From CAZGKX01 sp964525945 (lineage in GTDB: Bacteria > Pseudomonadota > Gammaproteobacteria > Legionellales > Legionellaceae), in assembly GCA_964525945.1 (NCBI GenBank), contig CAZGKX010000008.1, positions 1 through 57,228 of the forward strand: a stretch of DNA of 57,228 nucleotides. Direction: 5' to 3'. The position numbers and the translations under genes were made by a program. Shown here in pieces: positions 8,059 through 16,561 of the stretch (its first letter is position 1; each line of letters opens with the position of its first letter). The notes beneath the pieces were generated by a model. It ran no database searches. It worked only from the letters and a program-made list of their open reading frames with translations, and had not been told where the DNA came from.

Positions 8059-8865
8059 ATGCAAAGGCCTATCTGGAACGGTGATATTTCTTTTGGATTG
8101 GTCACCATTCCTGTCTCTGTTTTTTCCACGGAGGAAAACAATGATCTTCATTTTCATTTGCTGGACTCGCATGATCATGCTCGGATCCGTTATCAACGGA
8201 TTAATAGTGAAACAGGTAAAGAAGTAGCCTGGAATGATCTTGTAAAAGGTTATGAATATGAAAAAAATCAGTACCTCGTTGTGGACGAAAATGCTTTTGA
8301 AAAAGCAAGCCCTGAGGTGTTTAAATCCATCGACATTGAAGAATTTATTGATTTAAAAGAAATTGACCAGCTCTATTATTACAAACCTTATTTCATTACT
8401 CCCAGCAGTAAAAATAAAAAAGCTTATGTTATTTTACGAGAAGCCTTAAAAAAAACACAGAAGGTGGGCATTGCAAAAATTCTCATGCGAACGAAGGAGT
8501 ATTTAAGCCTCATTGTTCCGCATGATCACGCCCTTTTATTATTTTTGCTTCATTTTAAAGAAGATATTCGTCAAGAATCAGACTTGGATGTACCTGATTT
8601 ACCACTTAAAAGTTACAAAATTAACGCTCGCGAAATCAAGATGGCGGAACAATTGATAGAGTCTATGACAGAAAAATGGGCACCTGAAAAATACCATAAT
8701 ACCTACCGAGATGTGTTAAAAAGGTGGATCGATAAGCAATTGCCAAAAACAAAATCGTCTCGAAAAAAGACAATAAAAAGCACGCAAAAAGATGTTGTGG
8801 ATTTTGTTGCATTACTTAAAAAAAGTTTGAAAAAAAACGCTGTGAAGCCAGTCAAATCAAATTGA
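8059..8865 (+). CDS. ku: Ku protein of non-homologous end joining
   Basis: Homodimeric ring protein that threads onto double-strand break ends and recruits LigD. The protein opens with RPIWNGDISFGLVTIPVSV, the standard beginning of bacterial Ku, and keeps the core SLIVPHDHALLLFLLHF and the conserved LYYYKPYFITP region. The C terminus is Lys-rich (KKTIKSTQKD and KKSLKKNAVK), as in many bacterial Ku proteins that use it for DNA and LigD contacts. AAGGAG at 8047-8052 sets the start at 8059 rather than the in-frame ATG at 8041. This gives 268 residues. Divergent partner of ligD. Confidence 0.95.
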   Translation: MQRPIWNGDISFGLVTIPVSVFSTEENNDLHFHLLDSHDHARIRYQRINSETGKEVAWNDLVKGYEYEKNQYLVVDENAFEKASPEVFKSIDIEEFIDLKEIDQLYYYKPYFITPSSKNKKAYVILREALKKTQKVGIAKILMRTKEYLSLIVPHDHALLLFLLHFKEDIRQESDLDVPDLPLKSYKINAREIKMAEQLIESMTEKWAPEKYHNTYRDVLKRWIDKQLPKTKSSRKKTIKSTQKDVVDFVALLKKSLKKNAVKPVKSN

Positions 8866-9043
8866 CTGAGACACTCCGAATGGAAGCTGATGGTGAGCTA
8901 AAAAAGTCAAAATTTTAAAAAAAACGAATTAAAGCCTAATTTTTTAGCGACTGTCAAGGCCCCCCTTTATTAAGAAGCCGACCCTCTAAACAAAGATGGC
9001 ATACCAGTGAGATTATTGACAACATTAGGGTGTACCAAAACCA

Positions 9044-10459
9044 TCAAGGATACTTTCCACTGTGCATAGGCGAGAGAGATGAATCATCTGAATCGTCCGA
9101 AACATCTGAATCATTTGGCTCAGAAAGATTGAACGTAGAGGTGGAGCTGAGGGAATCAAAGCTGCGCTCTCGTTTCATTGTTTCTCTGTAATATTGGACG
9201 CCAACCTGATTTATCATGGATTGCTGAGCGTTTTGGACCGCAATTATTTGTGCCATCAAATTCGTGTGTTGTGCAATGGGGGTCACACCTGGTTCCGTTA
9301 AAAGGGTGATCGATGCAAACCATGCCGTGTCGGGAAATTTGCTGTCAGGCCCTTGTCGATTTTGATGAGCCAATTGCTTTTGGTGAATGGCCAGTTGCTT
9401 GTTGATCAACCCTTCTGGGCCTAAAAAAGCCTGGCTGATGGTAACCAACAGCTGCTTGTTGTCTTCTGATTCAATTAAATTTTTTATATCATTCGCCAAT
9501 GTTGGTGCTGAATTTATAAGCAATGCTGCCACGTGACCTTGAACCAACTCAAAATCCGATGTGGGTGCGATGTATTCTTTTTTGGGGCACATGATCACAT
9601 CATGATCACGTGCGGTTTTTGCTTCCTGTTTGTAGGTGATCACATCCGTACTTAATTCCTTAGATTGACCACCATCCGCTACCCCCACAATGTCCAACAT
9701 TCCACCGCGGGTATAACCGGGGCGATTTTCGTCTTCATCGACGGTGATTGTCTCAATGTGTGTTTTGTAGGTCGATGCCGCACTGTAACGCTGGTTTTCA
9801 ATGGCAGCCTGCTTGAGTCCCTGCAATTCAAATGAGTTTGTTTGCCATTGATTAACAATACCTTCTGGTTCAATTTTTTGTCGCGTGTTGGCATCGTAAC
9901 CCGTTAATCGAAGATTGGGCATGGATTTAACCAGACTGTCCCAATTGGATATAGGCGGCACAATGGCCGAGTGAATAGTGGACCAATCTTGTTCACGTTT
10001 ATCAATTTTTGTTGAATCCAGATGACCACTGACGGTTTGCACTTTGATCGTTTCCCCATCTTTTGTCAAGGTAAGGTTTGTGATCAGTCCGCCCTTGTTA
10101 TTGGCTGTTCCCCAGGCTTTTTTATCACGTCGTGCCTCTTGTGCGGATTCTCCAGCAATTTTAACGGTGGCTGTATTGTAAACAATGAATGTTCCAAGAC
10201 CGGTGTTCCCTAAAAAAGTACTGATTTTGGTGCGGGTGATCATATCAGCGACGCGAACCACTGCGTAAGGCGCTTTAACGGATTTTTGTAACTCAGCCAA
10301 TGCGTTATTGAAATTTACTTCTTGGCAGTTGATCGCATAAAAATCAGCTTTATCTGCCTCAATTTGTTGCGCAATCTGAGCGCTGGCTTTTGCTCCTAAA
10401 GTAGCATTCCCACAATTGGCAGTAATCGCTCGGTATGTAAATCCCATAATCTTCTTCAT
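9044..10459 (-). CDS. EEP-fold (endonuclease/exonuclease/phosphatase) protein with acidic Ser/Asp tail
   Basis: A 471-residue protein with the EEP motifs in their normal order: TANCGN (residues 12-17), INCQEV (about 45), SGHLDS (about 145), YDANTR (about 185), GGMLDIVG (about 255) and ARDHDV (about 283). These match the metal- and phosphate-binding residues of nucleases and of phosphoinositide or sphingomyelin phosphodiesterases. About 180 residues of Gln-rich helical sequence follow, ending in a tail rich in Ser and Asp (SDVSDDSDDSS). There is no signal peptide. The substrate is unknown. A secreted effector acting on host phosphoester substrates is possible but unproved. The start could be 10459 or 10447; neither has a strong ribosome site. 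Confidence 0.65.
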   Translation of the reverse strand: MKKIMGFTYRAITANCGNATLGAKASAQIAQQIEADKADFYAINCQEVNFNNALAELQKSVKAPYAVVRVADMITRTKISTFLGNTGLGTFIVYNTATVKIAGESAQEARRDKKAWGTANNKGGLITNLTLTKDGETIKVQTVSGHLDSTKIDKREQDWSTIHSAIVPPISNWDSLVKSMPNLRLTGYDANTRQKIEPEGIVNQWQTNSFELQGLKQAAIENQRYSAASTYKTHIETITVDEDENRPGYTRGGMLDIVGVADGGQSKELSTDVITYKQEAKTARDHDVIMCPKKEYIAPTSDFELVQGHVAALLINSAPTLANDIKNLIESEDNKQLLVTISQAFLGPEGLINKQLAIHQKQLAHQNRQGPDSKFPDTAWFASITLLTEPGVTPIAQHTNLMAQIIAVQNAQQSMINQVGVQYYRETMKRERSFDSLSSTSTFNLSEPNDSDVSDDSDDSSLSPMHSGKYP

Positions 10460-10544
10460 GTAGAGAACTTAATTACAGGATAGACCACTTAAAGAACAAA
10501 ATGTTTTATTTTTACCAAAAAACAATGCATATATCGCTTGATAT

Positions 10545-10949
10545 TTATTCCGAATGCTCAGAAAATCCGAGCTCAACTAAAATACAAGGACCACCTGCAA
10601 TCAGATTGATGTGATGCGTTTCACAATATTGTATCGCTTGGTGGCTTTCAGCACCCGGTTGCATCCAGATGTTTTTAATGCCCTTTCGAATGGCTTGTTG
10701 CACAATTTTTTCAGTGATGGAGGGGGGCGTAATGATTGAAATACTGTGAACATCCGTGGGCAACATAGCGATTGAATCAAAACAGCTTTGCCCTTCAATT
10801 GTTTTTTCATTAGGGTTGATGGGATAGGCTTTTTTATGATGTTGCATATAACAGCGCAAAACTTTATTACCGTATTTGTTCTGATCAGAAGAAGCCCCCA
10901 CCACCCCAAAAGCTGGAGATCTTAAAAATTGCTCGATTTTGTCACGCAT
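10545..10949 (-). CDS. CoA-binding domain protein (YccU-like)
   Basis: A 134-residue stand-alone CoA-binding domain like that of succinyl-CoA synthetase alpha. It shows FGVVGASSDQNKYGNKV at the nucleotide-binding loop, YPINPNEKTIEGQSCFDSI, and the C-terminal GIKNIWMQPGAES, with a conserved Cys in AGGPCILVE. The role of this family is poorly known. AAGGAGAG immediately upstream of 10949 fixes the start there, rather than at the upstream TTG. The gene lies 44 bases downstream of leuB on the same strand and may be read through from the leu operon. Confidence 0.85.
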   Translation of the reverse strand: MRDKIEQFLRSPAFGVVGASSDQNKYGNKVLRCYMQHHKKAYPINPNEKTIEGQSCFDSIAMLPTDVHSISIITPPSITEKIVQQAIRKGIKNIWMQPGAESHQAIQYCETHHINLIAGGPCILVELGFSEHSE

Positions 10950-10993
10950 ACTCTCTCCTTCTTTCAACCGAGCCGTGCGGCTCGGACGTTTAG

Positions 10994-12076
10994 TTAGGAT
11001 AGACGTTTTAACTGTTCTATCACACGCTCCCCCATTTCGGTGGTTGACAATAACCGACCCTCTGGTGTCATGATGTCTTTGGTTCGATAACCTGCATCCA
11101 AAACCCCAGCAACAGCCATTTGAATCAAATTCGCTTCTTCTTTTAGATGAAAAGAATAGTCCAACATCATCGCCACACTTAATATGGTTGCGAGTGGATT
11201 GGCGATGTTACGTCCTGCGATATCAGGGGCACTGCCATGAATAGGTTCATACAAAGAATATTTTTCTCCCAATGAAGCGGAAGGAAGCATCCCTAACGAG
11301 CCAGTTAACATTGAAGCTTCGTCCGATAATATATCGCCAAACAAATTTGCAGTTAAAATAACATCAAACTCTTTTGGGTTGCGAATCAATTGCATGGCCG
11401 CATTGTCCACATACATGTGAGAAAGAGCCGTTGCAGAAAAATGTTTGTCACGCAAGGATTGCACAGTCTTACGCCATAACATGGATGTTTCCAAAACATT
11501 TGCTTTGTCAACGGAGCAAACCCGTCCTTGGCGTTGTTTTGCGATTTCAAACGCCACGTTAGCCACACGCTCAATTTCGGACGTGGTATAACGCATGGTG
11601 TTGAATGCGACTTCTTCATCGCCTTCATACACCACACCGCGTGGCTCACCGAAATAAACATCGCCGGTCAATTCACGAACAATCAATAAATCCAATCCAG
11701 CAATAAATTCCGATTTTAGCGGTGATGATGCTGCTAATGCATTAAAAAATGTCACGGGACGCAAGTTGGCATAGAGGTCTAATTCTTTGCGAATGGCCAA
11801 CAATCCTTTTTCTGGCTTCAACCGATGGTCAATCTGATCCCATTTTGGACCACCCACGGCACCCAGCAACACACTATCGCATTTTTTAGCCGTAAAAATC
11901 GCTTCTTCTGTTAAAGGAACGCCATGTTGATCGATTGAGCTACCACCGATCAATCCATAGTGCACATCAAACCGATGGGATGTTATTGTGCTGATGCATT
12001 CCAATACTTTAACCGCTTCCGCTGTTACTTCAGGGCCAATGCCATCACCCGGTAATACAAAAATTGTTTTATGCAT
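10994..12076 (-). CDS. leuB: 3-isopropylmalate dehydrogenase
   Basis: Oxidises 3-isopropylmalate with NAD+ and decarboxylates it to 2-ketoisocaproate in leucine synthesis. Family motifs: LPGDGIGPEV at the N terminus, LLGAVGGPKWD, YANLRPV, RELTGDVYFGEPRG, DKANVLETS for the catalytic Lys, and ANLFGDILSDEAS with GSAPDIAG for metal and NAD binding. The length, 360 residues, is typical. It is the last gene of the leu operon, and its start overlaps the leuD stop by eight bases, with AGGAGA in front, so translation is probably coupled. Confidence 0.97.
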   Translation of the reverse strand: MHKTIFVLPGDGIGPEVTAEAVKVLECISTITSHRFDVHYGLIGGSSIDQHGVPLTEEAIFTAKKCDSVLLGAVGGPKWDQIDHRLKPEKGLLAIRKELDLYANLRPVTFFNALAASSPLKSEFIAGLDLLIVRELTGDVYFGEPRGVVYEGDEEVAFNTMRYTTSEIERVANVAFEIAKQRQGRVCSVDKANVLETSMLWRKTVQSLRDKHFSATALSHMYVDNAAMQLIRNPKEFDVILTANLFGDILSDEASMLTGSLGMLPSASLGEKYSLYEPIHGSAPDIAGRNIANPLATILSVAMMLDYSFHLKEEANLIQMAVAGVLDAGYRTKDIMTPEGRLLSTTEMGERVIEQLKRLS

Positions 12077-12680
12077 GGGTATTTTCTCCTATGAACAACC
12101 AAGGCTTTTCAATGCTTTGCTGCTTTTCAAAATCGGCGATTGCACGCTCAAACAACAAAGTATCACCAATTTCATCCAATCCCTTGATGAGGACTTCTTT
12201 ACGCCACGCTTCTATGGAAAAAGAAATAGACAATGTGTTGCAGCAAATACACTGCGTCACCAAGTCAACCGTCAGGGTTTGATTGTTATCCACCAATCGT
12301 TCAATGTCTTTCGAAGGCAACACAATGGGAAGCAAGCCATTTTTAAAGCAATTGCTGTAAAATATATCGGCAAAACTGGGCGCGATGATCACTTGGATGC
12401 CAAAATCGAGCAACGACCACACGGCATGCTCACGGCTCGATCCACAACCAAAATTCTCACCAGTGATTAAAATTTTAGCATGTTTGCACGGAAGTTGGTT
12501 CAGAATAAAATCATCCATCAGGTTATTGGCATCATCATACCGCAATTCAGCAAACAAATGGTTCCCCAAACCAGAGCGCTGTACTGTTTTGAGGTATTGC
12601 TTAGGGATAATCATATCTGTATCAATATTAGCAATCGGCAAATGTGCCGCTTTGCTCGTCACGGTTTGAAATGCTTTCAT
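12069..12680 (-). CDS. leuD: 3-isopropylmalate dehydratase small subunit
   Basis: Swivelling domain of isopropylmalate isomerase, which pairs with LeuC to convert 2- to 3-isopropylmalate. Conserved features: NIDTDMIIPKQYLK near the N terminus, GENFGCGSSREHA carrying the substrate-binding loop, and a region around FADIFYSNCFKNGLLPI. At 203 residues it is standard for the bacterial type. It starts 12 bases after leuC, with AAGGA upstream, and overlaps leuB by eight bases. Nothing is unusual in the sequence. Confidence 0.97.
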   Translation of the reverse strand: MKAFQTVTSKAAHLPIANIDTDMIIPKQYLKTVQRSGLGNHLFAELRYDDANNLMDDFILNQLPCKHAKILITGENFGCGSSREHAVWSLLDFGIQVIIAPSFADIFYSNCFKNGLLPIVLPSKDIERLVDNNQTLTVDLVTQCICCNTLSISFSIEAWRKEVLIKGLDEIGDTLLFERAIADFEKQQSIEKPWLFIGENTHA

Positions 12681-12692
12681 GAAAAATTTCCT

Positions 12693-14093
12693 TCACTGAA
12701 TCAACGTTCTAACGTCTGTTAATTTTCCGGTAATGGCGGCCGCCGCTGCCATGGCTGGACTCATGAGGTGCGTACGCCCACCTCGACCTTGCCGACCCTC
12801 AAAATTTCGATTGGATGTCGAAGCACATCGCTCCCCTGGCTGCAATTTATCAGCATTCATCGCCAAGCACATCGAGCAGCCTGGCTCTCGCCATTCAAAA
12901 CCACATTCAATAAACACTTGATCCAACCCTTCCTTTTCGGCCAGTTCTTTGACAAGACCTGAACCAGGTACCACCATAGCATGCACACCAGACGCAATTT
13001 TCTGCCCTTTTATAACCAGAGCAGCCGCTCTTAAATCTTCAATGCGAGCATTCGTGCAAGAGCCAATAAAAACGCGATTAATTTGAATGTCTTGCAAGGC
13101 CATGCCAGGTCGTAAATCCATGTAATGCAATGCACGTAACAAGTTGTTTCGTTTTACAGGATCTTTTTCTTCGGCAGGATCAGGCACCAATGCGTCGATA
13201 GGTAGTGCTGCTTCAGGGCTAGTTCCCCAGGTCACGTAAGGCACTAAGCTGTTCACATCAATCACAATTTCCTTATCGTAGCGCGCACCAGGATCGGTAA
13301 AAAGAGTTTTCCAATCCCTAACCGCTTGCTCCCACAATTCGTTTTGGGGTGAGTATGGGCGTTGGAATAAATAATTGAATGTCGTTTCATCGGGAGCTAT
13401 CAATCCCGCACGTGCGCCCGCTTCGATGGCCATGTTACAAATGGTCATTCTAGCCTCCATGGATAGCGATTGAATGGCATCTCCTGTGAATTCAATGACA
13501 TGTTCCGTACCACCTGCGGTGCCTGTTTTGGCAATAACAGCCAATATAATATCTTTTGCTGTCACACCAAAAGGCAATGTTCCATCGATATGAACACGCA
13601 TGTTTTTCGATTTTTTCAAAACCAATGTTTGGGTGGCTAACACATGTTCGACTTCACTGGTACCAATTCCAAACGCGAGCGCACCAAACGCGCCATGAGT
13701 GGACGTGTGGCTATCCCCGCAAACCACCGTGCTGCCAGGCAAAGTAAACCCCTGCTCTGGCCCAACGAGATGCACAATACCTTGCCGTTTATCCATCAAT
13801 TCAAGGTAGTTAATGCCATGTTTACGGCAGTTTCCTTCCAATGTTTGAACTTGCAACCTGGATTCCTCATCTAAAATTCCCATTTTACGGTTGAATGTAG
13901 GTACATTATGATCACTTACTGCCAAAATGGTTGCCGGCCGCCGTACTTTTCTGTGGGCTAGATGCAAACCTTCAAACGCTTGAGGACTCGTCACCTCATG
14001 AACAAGATGTCGGTCAATATAAACAATGGAAGTGCCGTCGGGTTTATCACAAACTAAATGCTGTTCCCAAATTTTGTCATACAAAGTTTTCAT
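12693..14093 (-). CDS. leuC: 3-isopropylmalate dehydratase large subunit
   Basis: The [4Fe-4S] aconitase-like subunit of isopropylmalate isomerase. Seen directly: VCGDSHTSTHGAFGALAFGIGTSEVEH split across the active site, the cluster cysteines in FIGSCTNARIED and in EPGCSMCLAMN, and the terminal SNRNFEGRQG. The length, 466 residues, matches E. coli LeuC. It lies 12 bases downstream of the leuA-ilvE fusion and 12 upstream of leuD, in one transcription unit controlled by the leader described at 16.3 kb. Confidence 0.97.
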   Translation of the reverse strand: MKTLYDKIWEQHLVCDKPDGTSIVYIDRHLVHEVTSPQAFEGLHLAHRKVRRPATILAVSDHNVPTFNRKMGILDEESRLQVQTLEGNCRKHGINYLELMDKRQGIVHLVGPEQGFTLPGSTVVCGDSHTSTHGAFGALAFGIGTSEVEHVLATQTLVLKKSKNMRVHIDGTLPFGVTAKDIILAVIAKTGTAGGTEHVIEFTGDAIQSLSMEARMTICNMAIEAGARAGLIAPDETTFNYLFQRPYSPQNELWEQAVRDWKTLFTDPGARYDKEIVIDVNSLVPYVTWGTSPEAALPIDALVPDPAEEKDPVKRNNLLRALHYMDLRPGMALQDIQINRVFIGSCTNARIEDLRAAALVIKGQKIASGVHAMVVPGSGLVKELAEKEGLDQVFIECGFEWREPGCSMCLAMNADKLQPGERCASTSNRNFEGRQGRGGRTHLMSPAMAAAAAITGKLTDVRTLIQ

Positions 14094-14105
14094 GATGCCC
14101 CCATG

Positions 14106-16187
14106 TTAAATGAATACTTCTTCCAATTGGCTTGACGTTGCTTGTGGTTGTTTTTCATGACCACGGACCAATGCCGCATAAGATTGCTGTATTTGTTTGG
14201 TGATAGTACCCACCTTAAAAACATTCCCTTCAATCTGTGATACAGGTGCAATCTCAACAGCACTCCCCGTTACAAAAATCTCGTCCATACCATACACTTC
14301 ATCTGGATGAATATGACGTTCAATGACAGGAACATTCTGTGCATTGGCCAAAGCAATCACCGTTTGTCGTGTAATCCCATTTAAAAAACAATCCGCAATG
14401 GGCGTATGAATGGTTCCATTTTTTACAAAAAAAATGTTGGAACTTGAACATTCCGCGACGTAGCCTCGGTGATCAAGCAGTAATGCATCATGAAATCCAG
14501 CCTGCTCGGCTTTATTTTTACTCATGGATCCAATCACGTACAACCCGGATGCTTTCGCTGTAAAAGGAGACGCTGAAGGGTTGGATTTTGCCCAATCAGC
14601 CCACAACAGTTTTAATCCATTGGTGGCCACGCTGCTGTCTGAAAAATAGGACGTCCATGTCCACGCCATGATGGCCACATGCACATTGCAGCGATGAGAA
14701 GCAACGCCCAATGTTTCATCGCCTAACCAGGCAATAGGCCTGACATATGCATCTTGCAATTGGTTACGCATTAGCAACTGGTGTGAAATTGCATTCAATT
14801 CTGCAACCGTATAGGGAATTTGAAAACCCAACTGGTGGGCGGAGTGATGCAAGCGTGTGTTGTGTTCGTTTAACTTAAAAATTTGCCCATTGTAGGCACG
14901 CTCACCTTCAAAAACCGCGCTGGCATAATGCAATGCATGCGTAAAAATGGAAATATTCGCATCATTTTTCGAAATAAATTTTCCATCCATCCAGACCACA
15001 TCCATTTTCTTTTGAGACGTATTGGTCGGTGTTTTTTGATGAACCATTGCTAAAACATCATCATCGGTTATTGTTTTTTGGGTATCACCTAACGCTTTAA
15101 ATTTTTCGAATAAATGGTTGAATTCATTTTCATGAGCAGAAATGTTTAATTGTTTTAATTTATCCCGAAATGCGGCACGTCCAGAGTGTTTACCCATGAC
15201 CAATGCCGTTTTAAAACCCACGGATTCCGGAGTGATCACTTCATAAGTTTCACGGCATTTCAACATGCCGTCTTGGTGAATACCGGATTCATGGGCAAAT
15301 GCATTGGCGCCCACAATCGCCTTGTTTTTTTGAACCGCAAAACCGCTAGCTGAAGAGACCATTTGCGAAATGTTGGCAATGTGCGAAGCATTAACGTTTA
15401 CAGCAAACGGAAATTGATCCTGTCGCGTTTTAATCGCCATCACAATTTCTTCCAAGGCGGCATTTCCTGCTCGCTCCCCGATGCCATTCACTGTGCATTC
15501 AATTTGCCGTGCCCCTGCTTGAATTGCTGCCAAAGAATTTGCAACAGCCAAACCCAGATCATTGTGGCAATGCACAGAAAAAATTGCTTTGTCGGCATTG
15601 GGAATTTTTTCTTTTAATACCCTGATCAACTGTCCATATTCATACGGCGTCGCGTATCCAACAGTATCAGGAATGTTGATGGTTCTTGCGCCGGCCTTAA
15701 TGGCAATTTCAATGGCTCGTGCTAAAAAATCGACGTTCGATCGCGTTGCATCCATCGCAGACCATTCCACGTCTTCGCATAAGCGGCGCGCTGTTTGCAC
15801 CGAAGATTTAATGACATCCAAAACCTCTTCTCGAGTGATTTTAAATTGATGGATCAAATGAATATCAGAAGTGGATATAAATGTATGCAAGCGCGGCTTA
15901 ACGGCTGATTTAATGCTGGATGCAGCTGCTTCGATGTCGGCTATTTTGGCTCTGGCCAAACTGCACACAGACGCATTTTTAACAATTTTACAAATTTGCT
16001 CAATGCTTTCAAAATCCCCCGTTGATGCCGCTGCAAAACCGGCTTCGATCACATCGACCCCCATACCATCCAAGGTTTCAGCAATTTCAATTTTTTGTTG
16101 CAATGCCATTGTGGCACCGGGGGCTTGTTCGCCATCCCGTAATGTTGTATCGAATATAATAATTGGGTCTTGGTCATGATTCAGCAT
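14106..16187 (-). CDS. Fusion of 2-isopropylmalate synthase catalytic domain and branched-chain aminotransferase
   Basis: One 693-residue chain. Residues 1-388 are LeuA (first step: acetyl-CoA + 2-ketoisovalerate), with FDTTLRDGEQAPG, SVHCHND (metal His 206/208), NGIGERAGNA and HESGIHQDG. The frame stays open through a short linker (about 382-394) into an IlvE-type fold IV aminotransferase (about 395-675: WMDGKF, FEGERAYNG, YVRPIAW, the PLP lysine of FTAKASG, AECSSSNIFFV, GITRQTVI, FVTGSAVEI). The LeuA part lacks the C-terminal leucine-sensing dimer domain, so feedback inhibition by the usual route should be absent. The start is chosen at 16187, where AAGGGA precedes the ATG, rather than 21 codons upstream. 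First structural gene of the leu operon. Confidence 0.93.
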   Translation of the reverse strand: MLNHDQDPIIIFDTTLRDGEQAPGATMALQQKIEIAETLDGMGVDVIEAGFAAASTGDFESIEQICKIVKNASVCSLARAKIADIEAAASSIKSAVKPRLHTFISTSDIHLIHQFKITREEVLDVIKSSVQTARRLCEDVEWSAMDATRSNVDFLARAIEIAIKAGARTINIPDTVGYATPYEYGQLIRVLKEKIPNADKAIFSVHCHNDLGLAVANSLAAIQAGARQIECTVNGIGERAGNAALEEIVMAIKTRQDQFPFAVNVNASHIANISQMVSSASGFAVQKNKAIVGANAFAHESGIHQDGMLKCRETYEVITPESVGFKTALVMGKHSGRAAFRDKLKQLNISAHENEFNHLFEKFKALGDTQKTITDDDVLAMVHQKTPTNTSQKKMDVVWMDGKFISKNDANISIFTHALHYASAVFEGERAYNGQIFKLNEHNTRLHHSAHQLGFQIPYTVAELNAISHQLLMRNQLQDAYVRPIAWLGDETLGVASHRCNVHVAIMAWTWTSYFSDSSVATNGLKLLWADWAKSNPSASPFTAKASGLYVIGSMSKNKAEQAGFHDALLLDHRGYVAECSSSNIFFVKNGTIHTPIADCFLNGITRQTVIALANAQNVPVIERHIHPDEVYGMDEIFVTGSAVEIAPVSQIEGNVFKVGTITKQIQQSYAALVRGHEKQPQATSSQLEEVFI

Positions 16188-16276
16188 TTTGATTCCCTTT
16201 GCATCAGATAAAAAAGTGCACGTGTACACGGTGTGTGAGCTCGGCAACACGCGATTGAATTGTTTTGTGGGAATTT

Positions 16277-16321
16277 AAAAACCTAACTTAGCGTACAAAA
16301 CAGATAGGCCACTAAGCTAGG
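16277..16321 (-). terminator. Transcription attenuator of the leu operon
   Basis: On the minus strand CCTAGCTTAG (16321-16312) and CTAAGTTAGG (16291-16282) form a ten-base stem with one G-T pair and a 20-base loop. Five T residues follow at once (16281-16277). It lies after the leader peptide and about 90 bases before leuA-ilvE. The leader's stop codon is inside the first arm. An alternative GCCAC/GTGGC pairing just upstream overlaps the first arm and could act as antiterminator when the ribosome stalls. Confidence 0.75.
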
Positions 16322-16395
16322 TGGCTAAGGAGAATAGCAAAGAGAAAAGGTGTGCTTTGTGATAAATAAACACCCCGAGAATGGTTCATATCCAT
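16312..16395 (-). CDS. leu operon leader peptide (27 residues)
   Basis: A short frame preceded by AGGGG, between the leu promoter and the attenuator. The peptide holds five leucines (11, 18, 22, 23, 26) plus an isoleucine at 21, concentrated in FLFAILLSHLA just before the stop. A ribosome waiting for charged leucyl-tRNA would halt at the CTC-CTT pair, immediately before the terminator arm. This is the arrangement of classical attenuation. The sequence is read directly; leucine as the signal is inferred from codons and context. A Met at residue 3 is an alternative start. Confidence 0.7.
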   Translation of the reverse strand: MDMNHSRGVYLSQSTPFLFAILLSHLA

Positions 16396-16419
16396 AAGTT
16401 ACCCCTGAATTGATTTTAA

Positions 16420-16448
16420 AAAATAACAGGGCTAATTTTATATGTCAA
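16420..16448 (-). promoter_or_regulatory. Promoter of the leu operon
   Basis: On the minus strand a perfect TTGACA (16448-16443) and TATTTT (16425-16420) are 17 bases apart. Transcription would begin near 16413, about 18 bases before the leader peptide start. It is divergent from the promoter of the secreted amidase at 16.5 kb. Confidence 0.65.
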
Positions 16449-16496
16449 TTATTATTTAGAATAAAATTCTCTATTTTACCTCATAATCGATACATT

Positions 16497-16525
16497 TTGA
16501 TTTGCTATTAAACATGCTCTACACT
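16497..16525 (+). promoter_or_regulatory. Promoter of the secreted choloylglycine-hydrolase-type gene
   Basis: TTGATT (16497-16502) and TACACT (16520-16525) with 17-base spacing, 37 bases before the preferred start codon at 16562. Back-to-back with the leu promoter, the two -35 boxes being about 48 bases apart. Confidence 0.45.
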
Positions 16526-16561
16526 TCAAATGTAAATCTGAATCAATCAAAGGAACTGAGC

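Noticed and set aside
11988..12470. A 160-residue plus-strand frame opposite leuB and leuD.
   Set aside because: Both minus-strand genes are certain and the frame has no family similarity.
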